64,000 bases of DNA, taken from the NCBI RefSeq assembly GCF_029369745.1, contig NZ_CP120210.1, positions 6,386,001-6,450,000 of the forward strand. Reading direction: 5' to 3'. The translations under genes and the position numbers were made by a program. A model generated the notes under the pieces. The model made no database searches, was not told where the DNA came from, and was given only the letters and a program-made list of their open reading frames with translations. Position 1 is the first letter of the stretch; every line of letters begins with the position of its first letter. Shown in pieces: positions 49,585 to 58,793 of this stretch. Source of the stretch: Amycolatopsis sp. QT-25 (lineage in GTDB: Bacteria; Actinomycetota; Actinomycetes; Mycobacteriales; Pseudonocardiaceae).

Positions 49585-50040
49585 TCAGCGGGAGGCGGGG
49601 ATGATCGTCGGGATCTTGGTCTTGCGGAACGCCGCGAACTCGACGGCGGCGGCCACGAGGATGGCCACGATCATGGTGACACCGAGGGCCATCGGGTGGA
49701 TCGCGGTGACCCCGCGAAGCAGGCTCAGCGCCGCGAACAGGACGACGACCTTGAGCACGTAACCACCGAGGGCGATCACCATCACGAACATCGGGTCCAT
49801 GCCCGCGCTGAAGCGCATGAGGCCCAGCGTCGCGAGCGCGGACACGAGGGCGAGCACGCCACCGATGACCGAACCGAGCAGTCCCGGCTGTCCGTTGAGG
49901 ATGGTGAACACGACGATGCAGATCAGCACCGCGGGCGGAACCAGCTTCAGGGAAGCCTTCGTCATCGCGTTGGCCGCCTGCAGAACCACCTTGGCGTGGG
50001 GGTTCTCCTCCGCCTCGACGGTCTTCTCGGTCTCGCTCAC
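49585..50040 (-). CDS. atpI: ATP synthase protein I-like membrane protein
   Basis: This 151-aa protein has four membrane helices (about 36-55, 60-80, 88-108, 115-135) after a charged N terminus (VSETEKTVEAEE). Its place before atpB and after wecA is the AtpI/Rv1303 position. AtpI proteins help c-ring assembly or Mg uptake. GTG 50040 has GGGAG upstream. The longer upstream frame is rejected as it overlaps wecA. Confidence 0.82.
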   Translation of the reverse strand: MSETEKTVEAEENPHAKVVLQAANAMTKASLKLVPPAVLICIVVFTILNGQPGLLGSVIGGVLALVSALATLGLMRFSAGMDPMFVMVIALGGYVLKVVVLFAALSLLRGVTAIHPMALGVTMIVAILVAAAVEFAAFRKTKIPTIIPASR

Positions 50041-50096
50041 AGAAAGCTCCCTGGTCGTCTCAGCCCGCCAGTGTAGGCCCGGGCGGATGCGGGCGT

Positions 50097-51248
50097 TCAG
50101 GCGGTCCGGTTCCGCGATCGCAGCCGCGGGACGACCGACACCAGGGTCGCCAGCAGGAACCCGAAGCCGACGATCCAGAAGACCGCGACATCGTCGAACA
50201 ACGTCACCGAGACCGCGCCGAACGCGAGCAGACCGGCCCACAAATAGATGAGCAGTACCGCGCGACGCTGGGAATGGCCGATCTCCAGCAGGCGATGGTG
50301 CAGGTGCATCTTGTCCGCGGCGAACGGGCTCTCGCCGCGACGGGTGCGACGGATGACCGCCATGATCAGGTCCAGCAACGGTACGAAAAGGACCGCGGCG
50401 ACCACGACGAGCGGCGAGAGCAGCGCGAGCGCGTCCTTACCGCTGAACTGCGGATACGGCACGCGACCCGACGCCGACGTCGTCGCGCCCGCCAGCATGA
50501 GACCGATCATCATCGAACCCGAGTCGCCCATGAAGATCTTCGCGGGCTGGAAGTTGTACGGCAGGAAGCCCAGACAGGCCCCGGCGAGCGTGGCGGCGAT
50601 GAGGGCGGGCGGGTACGCGCCGACGTCCCCGCCCGAGGAATCGAGCAGGCCGAGGGAGAAGGAGCACGTCGCCGCGGCGGCGATGAAGCCGAGACCGCCG
50701 GCGAGCCCGTCGAGGCCGTCGACGAAGTTCATCGCGTTGACCATGACGACCACCAGCACGACGGTCAGCAGCGCACCCTGGTTCTTGTCCAGCACCAGCA
50801 CCTGGCCGAAGGACTCGCCACCACCGCCCCACGGCACCCAGAACGACACCCACTGCACCCCGAAGATCACCAGGATCCCCGCGCACATGACCTGACCCGC
50901 CAGTTTCGTCCAAGCGTCCAGTTCGAACCGGTCGTCGAGCGCGCCGATCAGGGAGATCACCCCGGCGGCGAGCAGGACACCCAGCGAGTCGAAGGAGAAG
51001 TCGAAGCCTCGGCTCAGCGCGGGCAACTGGTGCGCGAGCCCCATCGCGGCGGCGACCCCGAGGAATATGCCGATGCCGCCCATCCGCGGGATCGGGGTGA
51101 CGTGGACGTCGCGGGCCCGCGGGTTGGCGATCGCGCCGATCCGGATCGCGACCCGGCGCACGACGCCGGTGAGCAGGAAGGTCACGGCCGCCGCGGTGAG
51201 GGCGACGAGGATGTACTCCCGGATCGGGAGGCCTTGCGCAGGAGGCAT
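50097..51248 (-). CDS. wecA: Polyprenyl-phosphate GlcNAc-1-phosphate transferase (WecA/Rfe type)
   Basis: This 383-aa polytopic MraY/WecA enzyme has SLIGALDDRFELDA (Asp-Asp), NAMNFVDGLDGLAGG, FMGDSGSM and the HLHHRLLEIGHSQR loop; the HIHH-like motif marks the WecA branch. It starts arabinogalactan-linkage or other surface glycan synthesis on decaprenyl phosphate. The order tsaC-wecA-atpI matches mycobacteria. The 168-bp gap upstream holds short CACCCGTGTCGTCC-type repeats. Confidence 0.92.
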   Translation of the reverse strand: MPPAQGLPIREYILVALTAAAVTFLLTGVVRRVAIRIGAIANPRARDVHVTPIPRMGGIGIFLGVAAAMGLAHQLPALSRGFDFSFDSLGVLLAAGVISLIGALDDRFELDAWTKLAGQVMCAGILVIFGVQWVSFWVPWGGGGESFGQVLVLDKNQGALLTVVLVVVMVNAMNFVDGLDGLAGGLGFIAAAATCSFSLGLLDSSGGDVGAYPPALIAATLAGACLGFLPYNFQPAKIFMGDSGSMMIGLMLAGATTSASGRVPYPQFSGKDALALLSPLVVVAAVLFVPLLDLIMAVIRRTRRGESPFAADKMHLHHRLLEIGHSQRRAVLLIYLWAGLLAFGAVSVTLFDDVAVFWIVGFGFLLATLVSVVPRLRSRNRTA

Positions 51249-51416
51249 GATGCGTTACGCCGCCGAGGTCCAAGTCACTCGAACACGCTACCGCGCCAGG
51301 GGGACACGGCGGCCAACGGTCCTGCCCCGCGGCGGATCGGCCGCGGATGTGCCGTCCATCCGAGCACGCGAGTCGTCCGGCGAGTCACCCGTGTCGTCCA
51401 TCCGCTCACGCGGCGC

Positions 51417-52067
51417 TCAGGCGAGTGACTCCGCGGGCACGCCCAGTACCTCCGCGACGGCGGCACGGCTGACCGCGCCCTCCCGCAGGATGACCGGGTC
51501 GTCGCCGGTGAGGTCGACCATCGTGGACGGAACGGGCTCTCCGGTGGACCCGCCGTCGAGGTACACCGCGACACTGTCGCCGAGCTGGTCGACGGCCTCC
51601 TGCGCGGTGGAGGCGGGCGGCTGACCGGACACGTTGGCGCTGGAGACCGCCATCGGGCCGACGTCCCGCAGCAGTTCCAGCGCGACCGGGTGCAGCGGCA
51701 TCCGCAGCATCACCGTTCCGCGTGACTGGCCGAGATCCCACTGCAGGCTCGGCGCGTGCGGCAGGACGATGGAGAGGTCGCCGGGCCAGAAGGCCTCGAT
51801 GAGCGCGCGGGCCTGCGGCGGCGTGCCGAGCACGAGGCCGTCCACAGTGGACCAGGAACCGACCAGGACCCCGACCGGCATGTCCGGGCCGCGGTTCTTG
51901 GCCCGCAGGAGGGACTGGACGGCGCCACCGTCGAAGGCGTCCGCGCCGATGCCGTAGACCGTGTCGGTCGGGAGGACGACGAGGCGGCTGGAGCGCACCG
52001 CGCTCGCCGCCGCGGCGAGCCCGTCGGCCCGCGATTCACGCTTGCTGCAGTCGTACACCGCGCTCAT
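51417..52067 (-). CDS. tsaC: L-threonylcarbamoyladenylate synthase (YrdC/Sua5 family)
   Basis: This 216-aa YrdC-domain protein has RLVVLPTDTVYGIGADAF, RAKNRGPDMPVGVLV, FWPGDLSIVL and GPMAVSSANVSGQPP. It makes the TC-AMP intermediate for t6A37 tRNA modification. I chose ATG 52067; the upstream frame would translate the palindrome and is not real coding. It contains a GTCCACAGTGGAC site at 51840-51852. Confidence 0.93.
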   Translation of the reverse strand: MSAVYDCSKRESRADGLAAAASAVRSSRLVVLPTDTVYGIGADAFDGGAVQSLLRAKNRGPDMPVGVLVGSWSTVDGLVLGTPPQARALIEAFWPGDLSIVLPHAPSLQWDLGQSRGTVMLRMPLHPVALELLRDVGPMAVSSANVSGQPPASTAQEAVDQLGDSVAVYLDGGSTGEPVPSTMVDLTGDDPVILREGAVSRAAVAEVLGVPAESLA

Positions 52068-52115
52068 GGCCCGTGAGCCTAGCGCTGTGCCGGATTCGCG
52101 AAGGCGCCCGCCCTG

Positions 52116-52170
52116 TGCGATGAAGGGGCCTTTCCTCGCGAATTTCGCGAGGAAAGGCCCCTTCATCGCA
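52116..52170. repeat. Perfect 55-bp palindrome, family A
   Basis: The arms 52116-52142 and 52144-52170 are 27-bp perfect complements around a single T (TGCGATGAAGGGGCC... / ...GGCCCCTTCATCGCA). It lies between the M6 protease stop (52185) and tsaC, both on the minus strand, so it probably ends the protease transcript. Confidence 0.87.
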
Positions 52171-52184
52171 GCCGAGGGCGGAGG

Positions 52185-54170
52185 TCAGAAGGCGAAAGCG
52201 GTGCAGAACGACGTCGCCGTCTTCGCCGGGTCCGCGATCGACGTCGCGGTCAGCTTGATGTGCGCGACGTGGTCACCGCCCGCGGCCCGTTTGGCGTGCG
52301 CCGTCGCCGAAGACCGTCCGCCGAACGGGACGGTGGACAGCTCGTTCGGCAGCCGCACCTGCCAGCCCTTCGCGCTGGTGGACGCGCTCAGGCGGTAGGT
52401 GTCGGTGTCGTACGGCGCCGCCGCGCCCTTCGCGTTGCCGGTGTTGAACACCGGGAACGAGCAGCTCGCGAGCCCCTGCTTGGCGAACGCGGGGGCCGAC
52501 GGCCACAGCGAAACGCCCCTGGCCTGCGATCCCGCCCCGTCGAGGGAGGCCACCGTGACGACGTAGGACAGCACGCCCTTGCGGTCGCGCTCGACGTCCG
52601 AGACGAGGAACTTGAGCTTGTTCGCCACGTCGGTGTACTCGTACTTGCTCGCCGAACCGGTGCCCGCCTTGAACGCGGCGTCGTTGAGCTGACGGTAATC
52701 ACCGATGGGGATGGGGACCGCGGTGCCGTCGGGCTTCTTGTAGTCGGTCATGCCGATGTCGGCCGGGTTCGCGTCGACGATCCATTCGAACGGCGCGTTG
52801 TCCTGGTTCTTCGTCTTCGCGATGATGACGCCGGAATCGGGGGCGAAGGAATCGCTGCCCATCCGGTCGACGACCTCGACGGTGTAGTTGTCGTAGCCGC
52901 CACCGTCGCAGAACGGGTCCTTCGAGCGATCGCATTTCGGCGAGAGGTCCCCGCCGTTGAGCGCGATCGTGATGCCGCTGTAGGCGCCCTGCCCCGGCAG
53001 GACCGAACGCGCCGTGATCCTGGCCGAGACCGGCCCGTTCTCGGCGAGCTGGTTCCGGTCGATCCTGAGGACGTCTTCGAGGTCGATGATGTCCAGTTTC
53101 ATCTTGGTGCGCAGCATGTGGTGCGAGCCCATCGAGCCGCCCTGCGTCGCCGGGATCTGCCAGCGGGTGTGCGGTCCGCCGGGGCCGTTGAAACTGCCGC
53201 GCGACATCATCTCCCACGGACCGGTGTAGGTCCTGGACGGCGGGGTGCCGAACGGGTTGTTGTAGTTGTCGCCGATACCGAGGATGTGGCTCAGTTCGTG
53301 CGCGTACACCGCCTGACCCGAGCTTTCGGCCTGGGTCGAGGAGCCGGTGACCGCGTTCGGCCAGATGCTCGCCGCCGATTTCCACGACGTCCACGGGACG
53401 TAACGGGTGGAGGCGGCGTTCGGCATTCCGGCGACACCGGGACCGAATTCGTCGGGCACGTTCCCCGGCTCGCCGAACTTCATCACGCCGAATTCCTGCC
53501 AGGTCGCGCTCTCGTCCTGGCCGGCGGAAAGATAGAAGATGAAGTCGAACTGCTTGGAGACGTCGCCCACGTCCGCCCGCCAGGCGGCGCCCGCGTCGGC
53601 GCGGAGATCACGTTTGCAGTTCGCGCCCGGCGGACAGGCGTCGGGCTGGAACTCCATGCCGTATTCGAAGGACTTGCCGGGCAGCCGGTACGGCCCGAAC
53701 GCGGTCAGGTCGACACCCATCCTGCCGCCGGAGTCCTCCATCCAGTACTCGTTGATGGTGTGGCCCTGGTTCAGCGCCTGCGGTTTGTTGAGGAAGTCCT
53801 GATAGAACTGCGCGACGTTCGCGCGGGGGACGTTGCTCGCGGCGGGGCCGGGATTGCCGAACACCGTCGAACGCGCCGGCTGCGTGACGGCGAACTCCTG
53901 GTCCGGGTAGTCCGCGAGCACCACGGCGCCCTTGAACGTCCGCTTTGTCGGCTTCAGCGAAGGGTCGGCCCAGTTGGTGCCGGGCGGCTTGCGGTAGTCG
54001 TCCCACGTCATGTGGTCCTGGTTCTCCCAGGTCGACCCGTCGATCGGGGCGGGCCAGCCCTTCACGGGCACCGCGGCGGACGCGGGCTGGGCGACCAGAC
54101 CCGGCAGTAACGCGACGGTGGCGAGGACGGCGAGTGTGCTGAGTGGGGCTCGTCGGAGAGACGATCGCAT
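52185..54170 (-). CDS. Secreted M6-family (immune inhibitor A-like) metalloprotease
   Basis: This 661-aa protein has a Sec signal peptide (cleavage near ASA-AV, residue 32-33). The M6 domain zinc site is H291-E-L-S-H295 (HELSHILGIGDNYNNP), with GPWEMMSRGSF downstream as the Met-turn. The C-terminal 150 residues form a beta-rich Ig-like region. M6 proteases degrade extracellular proteins. The gene separates tsaC from prmC, which are adjacent in most actinobacteria. Confidence 0.9.
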   Translation of the reverse strand: MRSSLRRAPLSTLAVLATVALLPGLVAQPASAAVPVKGWPAPIDGSTWENQDHMTWDDYRKPPGTNWADPSLKPTKRTFKGAVVLADYPDQEFAVTQPARSTVFGNPGPAASNVPRANVAQFYQDFLNKPQALNQGHTINEYWMEDSGGRMGVDLTAFGPYRLPGKSFEYGMEFQPDACPPGANCKRDLRADAGAAWRADVGDVSKQFDFIFYLSAGQDESATWQEFGVMKFGEPGNVPDEFGPGVAGMPNAASTRYVPWTSWKSAASIWPNAVTGSSTQAESSGQAVYAHELSHILGIGDNYNNPFGTPPSRTYTGPWEMMSRGSFNGPGGPHTRWQIPATQGGSMGSHHMLRTKMKLDIIDLEDVLRIDRNQLAENGPVSARITARSVLPGQGAYSGITIALNGGDLSPKCDRSKDPFCDGGGYDNYTVEVVDRMGSDSFAPDSGVIIAKTKNQDNAPFEWIVDANPADIGMTDYKKPDGTAVPIPIGDYRQLNDAAFKAGTGSASKYEYTDVANKLKFLVSDVERDRKGVLSYVVTVASLDGAGSQARGVSLWPSAPAFAKQGLASCSFPVFNTGNAKGAAAPYDTDTYRLSASTSAKGWQVRLPNELSTVPFGGRSSATAHAKRAAGGDHVAHIKLTATSIADPAKTATSFCTAFAF

Positions 54171-54298
54171 CGGGGTACACCTCCCAGTCGGACCGCCGAA
54201 CGAGGCGGCCGGGACCGACGTTAGGAGGTGGGCTTTGCCCTGGGCACCGCCGGAAGTCGTGAGTCTCGCTAACTATCCGGCCTTACCCGCCGGAAACC

Positions 54299-55165
54299 TC
54301 AGGAGACGCGCAGGGCGGTGACGAACCGGGGCCGTCCGGCGAGGTCGACGTGCCCCCGCACGTCGGTCAGCACCCGCCGCGCCCGCACCAGCGCCGGGAC
54401 GGCGGAGCCGTGCGTGTCGTCGTGCTCGATCGCCATCCCGCCGGTGGGCCGCAGCAGCCGGGCGGCGGCGGCGATCGCGTGCCGGATCACCGCGAGCCCG
54501 CTCTCCTCCGCGAACACCGCCCGCGGCGGATCGTGCTCGGCGACCTCCGCCGGCACCGGGGTGCCTTCCGGCACGTACGGCGGGTTGCACAGGACCAGGT
54601 CGACGAGCCCGTCGAGTTCGGCGAACATCGTGCTGTCCGCGACGTCACCGGAGTACAGCCGGATGGGGGTGTCCCCCGCGTCGGCGTGGACGTCGGCGTT
54701 GTGCCGGGCCCAGGCGAGCGCCTGCGCGTCGATGTCGACGGCGTAGACGACCGCGTCCGGCCGCGCGTGCTGCACGGCCAGCGCCAGCGCGCCGGAGCCG
54801 GTGCACAGATCGACCACCACCGGGTACTCGCGCCCGTGCAGCAGTTTGAGGCCCCATTCCAGGAGCAGTTCGGTCTCCGGGCGCGGGACGAACACCCCGG
54901 CGCCGACGTTCACCGTGATGTCGCCGAGCGCGGCCCAGCCGGTGAGGTACTGCAGCGGAATTCGTTTGGCCCGCTGGTTCACGAGCTGGCCGATCGCGTC
55001 GATGACGGGCGGGTCCACCAGCGGCACCATCGGCAGCCGGCCGCGGTCGACGCCGAGGACATGGGAGGCGATCAGTTCCGCGTCCGAGCGCGGTGACGCC
55101 ACACCGGCCTCGGTGAGGATGCGGGTCGCTTCCATGATGGCGAGGCGCAACGGCTGCCGGTTCAC
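54299..55165 (-). CDS. prmC: Release-factor glutamine methyltransferase PrmC
   Basis: This 288-aa enzyme methylates the GGQ glutamine of RF1/RF2. It has an N-terminal helical substrate domain, then FVPRPETE, SAM loop VVDLCTGSGALALA and catalytic NPPY in LVLCNPPYVPEG. The start is GTG 55165. Its partner prfA lies about 5.4 kb upstream on the same strand; the intervening block (55.2-60.5 kb) is accessory. Confidence 0.94.
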   Translation of the reverse strand: MNRQPLRLAIMEATRILTEAGVASPRSDAELIASHVLGVDRGRLPMVPLVDPPVIDAIGQLVNQRAKRIPLQYLTGWAALGDITVNVGAGVFVPRPETELLLEWGLKLLHGREYPVVVDLCTGSGALALAVQHARPDAVVYAVDIDAQALAWARHNADVHADAGDTPIRLYSGDVADSTMFAELDGLVDLVLCNPPYVPEGTPVPAEVAEHDPPRAVFAEESGLAVIRHAIAAAARLLRPTGGMAIEHDDTHGSAVPALVRARRVLTDVRGHVDLAGRPRFVTALRVS

Positions 55166-55249
55166 TGGTGTTCCTTCACAGAGTCAAGCCTGACACACGA
55201 GGCACGCGTGCCGGGGTCGATACACGCGGGCCCAGGGTATCGATTCCTT

Positions 55250-55798
55250 TCAGCGCACCCGCCACGAGAGCGACGACAACGTCAGCGCCGCTTCGGCCAC
55301 ACCACGCGCCAGGTCGGTCTGAAGGTTTTTCATCGCCGAAGCGATCCACTCATCGACGTTCCGTACGCCGACATCGCGATACTCGAGGGCCTGAAGCAGC
55401 ATTTCGAGCTTGTCCGCGTCGCGTGCGTAAAGCGCTTCGAGGCTTTCCGCGGCTTCGTACTCGTCGACGGCGTCACGCACCGAATCACGCGCCGCGCCGG
55501 GGAGCGCCGACGTCTGCGCGGCGGTGATCGCCCGTGGATCCGGTTTCTCGACGAAACCCTTGATCGTATGCGGGAGATCGCCGGTCCGTGTCTCCTGCGT
55601 GTCGTGCCAGAGCGCGAGATACGCCGCCCGTGCCGGTTCGGCGCCGCCCTCGGCCGCCAGGAGTCCGGCCAGCTGCGCGACCCGGGTGGTGTGCTCGGCG
55701 ACCGATTCGGGGTCGCGGACCCCGGCCTGCCACCACCCGGCCCGGCGGATCCGCTTGAGCACACCCAGTTCGAACCCGAATCTGGCCAGGGCTTCCAC
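55250..55798 (-). CDS. HD-domain phosphohydrolase (YfbR-like)
   Basis: This 182-aa HD-fold protein has metal ligands in ESVAEHTTRVAQLA, the His-Asp pair ALWHDTQETRTGD, and a distal DADKLEML. Relatives are 5'-deoxynucleotidases. It lies 7 bp after the MerR-type regulator gene, so both are cotranscribed. Substrate unknown. Confidence 0.85.
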   Translation of the reverse strand: MEALARFGFELGVLKRIRRAGWWQAGVRDPESVAEHTTRVAQLAGLLAAEGGAEPARAAYLALWHDTQETRTGDLPHTIKGFVEKPDPRAITAAQTSALPGAARDSVRDAVDEYEAAESLEALYARDADKLEMLLQALEYRDVGVRNVDEWIASAMKNLQTDLARGVAEAALTLSSLSWRVR

Positions 55799-55805
55799 AG
55801 TTCTC

Positions 55806-56153
55806 CTACGCGTCGGCGGTGAGATATCCGGCCAGTGTCCCGCGCCGCTGCCGGAGGGTGTCGATGCGGTCGTCCATTTCGGCCAATTCCCGCCGGATCT
55901 CCGCCACGACCGTGGGGCACAGGTCGAGTTCCGGCAGTTCGCCGTTCGCGCACGGCAACACCTTCGCGATGACCTGCGTGCTCAACCCCGCCGAGAGGAA
56001 CGCGCGGATCTGCCGCACCGTGGTGACCGCGTCGTCGTCGAAGGTGCGGTAGCCGTTGAAGTCGCGTCGTGAGACCAGCAACCCCTGTTCCTCGTAATAG
56101 CGCAGCAGCCGATGGCTCACGCCGGTCCGCCGGGACAGCTCGCCGATCAGCAT
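55806..56153 (-). CDS. MerR-family transcriptional regulator
   Basis: This 115-aa protein has an N-terminal winged HTH (LIGELSRRTGVSHRLLRYYEEQGLL) and a C-terminal dimerisation helix (about 80-115). Only a few cysteines are present (C68, C78), so metal sensing is not obvious. It is divergent from the alpha/beta hydrolase gene; a palindrome (56183-56192) in the 59-bp gap is a likely operator. Confidence 0.9.
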   Translation of the reverse strand: MLIGELSRRTGVSHRLLRYYEEQGLLVSRRDFNGYRTFDDDAVTTVRQIRAFLSAGLSTQVIAKVLPCANGELPELDLCPTVVAEIRRELAEMDDRIDTLRQRRGTLAGYLTADA

Positions 56154-56182
56154 GTGACCCCCGTCATCCGTGGTTGCCCTTC

Positions 56183-56192
56183 ACATCGATGT
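56183..56192. promoter_or_regulatory. Palindrome in the merR-hydrolase intergenic region
   Basis: ACATCGATGT is a perfect 10-bp palindrome between a TTGCCC -35-like box (56174-56179) and TAACGT (56200-56205), giving a 20-bp spacer. Long spacers with a dyad are typical of MerR-controlled promoters. Transcription would start close to the hydrolase ATG at 56213. Confidence 0.45.
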
Positions 56193-56212
56193 CAGTACCT
56201 AACGTCGCCGGC

Positions 56213-56992
56213 ATGACGAATCATTTCGCGCACATCGTCCGCGGTTCCGGCCCCGGCCTGCTGCTCGCCCACGGCGGTGGCGGCAGCGTCGAGGGCAACT
56301 TCGGCGGCATCGTCGACGACCTCGCCCGCACGCACACCGTCGTCGGCCCCGACTACCCCGGCTCCGGGGCCACCCCGCGCGGTAGCGAACCGCTGGACCT
56401 CGACACCATCGCGGACGAGCTGGTCTCCATCGCCGTCGACGCCGGGCTCGACCGCTTCACGATCCTCGGCTACTCCCTCGGCACCGGAGTCGCCGTCCGC
56501 GCCGCGACGCGGCACCCCGATCGGGTCACCGGTCTCATCCTGACCGCCGGGTTCACGAAACCGGACAACCGGCTTCTGCTGGCCGTCGACATCTGGCGCG
56601 AACTGCTGGGCGGTGACCGGCGGCTACTGGCGAAGTTCCTCACCTTCGCCGCCACCGGCGAGAAGCACCTGAACGCGTTGTCACCTTCGGAGCTCGAAGC
56701 CGCGATCGAAGGACTCGCCTGCTTCATCCCGGAGGGCAGCCCCGAACACGTCGCCCTGGTCGCCGGTGTCGACACCCGGGCCGAACTCGCCGGGATCTCG
56801 GTCCCCACCCTCGTCATCGCCACGACCCTGGACGGTCTGGTCTCGCCCGCCCATTCCCGCGAACTCGCGGCCGGGATTCCCGGTGCCGAACTGGTCGAGA
56901 TCGAGGCCGGGCACGGTATCGGCGTGGAGGCCAGCGACGCATGGCTCGGCGTGCTCCAGAAGTTCCTCTCCGCAGGCGAGGGTAGGAACTGA
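56213..56992 (+). CDS. Alpha/beta hydrolase under divergent MerR control
   Basis: This 259-aa alpha/beta hydrolase has HGGGGSVEGNF near the oxyanion site, nucleophile elbow GYSLGTG (Ser near residue 90), acid in TTLDGLVSP and catalytic His in EAGHGIGVEA. I chose ATG 56213; ATG 56189 is an alternative. The pairing with a MerR regulator suggests an inducible detoxification or drug-hydrolase role, which is inference only. Confidence 0.83.
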   Translation: MTNHFAHIVRGSGPGLLLAHGGGGSVEGNFGGIVDDLARTHTVVGPDYPGSGATPRGSEPLDLDTIADELVSIAVDAGLDRFTILGYSLGTGVAVRAATRHPDRVTGLILTAGFTKPDNRLLLAVDIWRELLGGDRRLLAKFLTFAATGEKHLNALSPSELEAAIEGLACFIPEGSPEHVALVAGVDTRAELAGISVPTLVIATTLDGLVSPAHSRELAAGIPGAELVEIEAGHGIGVEASDAWLGVLQKFLSAGEGRN

Positions 56993-57023
56993 TCACCCTG
57001 CGAAATCTTCTAAGGTGACGCGG

Positions 57024-58457
57024 GTGAAGATCCGGGAAATCCGACTGACCCTTGGCGTGTTCTTCGCCGCGCTCGGGGTGCTCCTCGCCCGTTTCCTGGT
57101 TCCGCGGCCGATCGGCATGGCGGACAACGGCGACGGCTGGCGCATCCTGTGCCGGCTCGGTGCCCGTGAGCTCGACCGGCCTTCGGAATACTTCGTCCGC
57201 TTCTCTTACGGCCCCGCTCCGGCCTGCAACAGCGACTACATCTCCAGTCAGAGCTGGATCGACAAGCTCGCCGGCGGGATCGGGCAGTTGCTCGGCTCGT
57301 CCGCGATCCTGAACCTGCTGGTCCTGGGGGTGCTGGGCTGTCTGCTGGTCGCGGGCGGGATCGCCGCGATCGTCGTCGGCCTGCGCCTCTCGGTCCGGAA
57401 CAGCGTCATCGCCACGGCCGCGCTGCTGCTGGTCGCGGCGGACTCGGCCTTCTTCGGCTACTTCGCCTCGGTCCTGAGCGAGGGCGCCGCCTTCGTCGGG
57501 ATGCTCCTGCTCGCCGGTGGGCTGCTGCTCATGCACCGCACCGGACCGTGGCGCTACACCGGCGCCGCGGTCACCGTGCTCGGCGCGATGATCGGCATCA
57601 ACGCGAAATCGCAGACACTGCTGCTGATCCCGCTGTTCGCGCTCGCGCTGCTGTTCGTCCGCCCGGCGGGCACCCGTGGCCTCGCCCGGTGGGCGCTGCC
57701 GCTGGCCGTGCTCGCCGTCGTCGGCACGGGAACCGCGCTGGTGCAGGGCGCGGGCGACTCGGCCAACGCGGAGTACCGCGAGGCCAACATGTACCACGTC
57801 GTGTTCAACGGGATCGTGGACGGAAAGCACGACACCAACGCCGACCTGGCCGCGCTGGGCCTCCCACCCGAATTCGCGAAGTACATCGGCACGGGCTGGT
57901 GGAGCGCGAACGCCGCCTGGCGCGACCCCGAGTACGCCCGGTACCGCGACAAGATCAGCCGCCGCAACGTCGCCCAGTACTACCTCGACCATCCGGGCCG
58001 CGTGGTCCAGATGCTGCACCGGTCCGCGCAGGAGACGCTGACCGCGCGGGTGCCGAACCTCGGCAGCTTCGGCGAACACGCCGGGCAGCCGCCGCTCGCC
58101 AAGGAGTACCGCGTCCCGGTGCTGTCCGGGATCACCGGCTGGATCGCGCCGCTGGGCCTGTTCGCCCTGCTGCCGATCTGGCTGCTGATCGGCTGGGCCG
58201 GGCTCCGCGCCTTCCGGAACCGCACCGGCCGCCGCGACGTCGGCATCGTGGTGCTCATGTTCCTGCTCTTCGCGATGGGCCAGATCCTGGTCTCCGGCCT
58301 CGCGGAAGGCATCGAAAACGTCAAGCACCAGCAGCTGACGATCTACCCGACCCTGCTCGCCGCCGCCTTCGCCGCGCTCTCGTTCCTGCCGCGGCGGAAG
58401 GAAGAGACGCCGGCCGTCGAAGAGCGCGAGCCGGAGACGGCGTCCGTCTCCGGCTGA
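57024..58457 (+). CDS. Polytopic membrane protein, possible WsfD-like glycan hexosyltransferase
   Basis: This 477-aa protein has about 10 membrane helices and a large outside loop (about 245-370). The segment MADNGDGWRILCRLG after the first helix resembles WsfD-type glycan biosynthesis proteins (NGDG motif). GTG 57024 has AAGGTG upstream. It is alone on its strand after the hydrolase gene. The function assignment is tentative. Confidence 0.65.
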   Translation: MKIREIRLTLGVFFAALGVLLARFLVPRPIGMADNGDGWRILCRLGARELDRPSEYFVRFSYGPAPACNSDYISSQSWIDKLAGGIGQLLGSSAILNLLVLGVLGCLLVAGGIAAIVVGLRLSVRNSVIATAALLLVAADSAFFGYFASVLSEGAAFVGMLLLAGGLLLMHRTGPWRYTGAAVTVLGAMIGINAKSQTLLLIPLFALALLFVRPAGTRGLARWALPLAVLAVVGTGTALVQGAGDSANAEYREANMYHVVFNGIVDGKHDTNADLAALGLPPEFAKYIGTGWWSANAAWRDPEYARYRDKISRRNVAQYYLDHPGRVVQMLHRSAQETLTARVPNLGSFGEHAGQPPLAKEYRVPVLSGITGWIAPLGLFALLPIWLLIGWAGLRAFRNRTGRRDVGIVVLMFLLFAMGQILVSGLAEGIENVKHQQLTIYPTLLAAAFAALSFLPRRKEETPAVEEREPETASVSG

Positions 58458-58793
58458 GGCTTCAACAGGACCCGGTCAGTCATTCTCAGCCGGTACCGCA
58501 GAGCATGGGCACGATCCATCTCCCGAAACGCTCGAATCGTCGGCCCTGCTGTTCGAACTGAGCAGCCCGGAGGCAGCGGGCTTCGTGGTGGCGTCACGGG
58601 CGCGGATGACAAAGAATTCCCGGCAAGGGTCGAGAAAGATTTGCTTTTCCTGAGTCCATCGCGAACCAGCCGCACGACGGTGATCGATTGTTCGCCCGAG
58701 GATTCCCGGCGCCGGCAGCCGAAACAGCACGCGACGCGGGTGACACGTAGACTGAGGCGCATCTGTCGTCACCGAAGGGCCCGCCAGCCAGTC
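58458..58793. other. Intergenic 336 bp with no supported gene
   Basis: Open frames exist on both strands, but none has a start with a ribosome-binding site or a recognisable protein. No strong hairpin or repeat of the families described elsewhere was seen. It may contain the promoter of the 58794 gene. Confidence 0.5.

Noticed and set aside
52068..52166. N-terminal extension of TsaC through the palindrome
   Set aside because: The added peptide is simply the translated palindrome; similar peptides appear wherever a family A palindrome occurs, on both strands.
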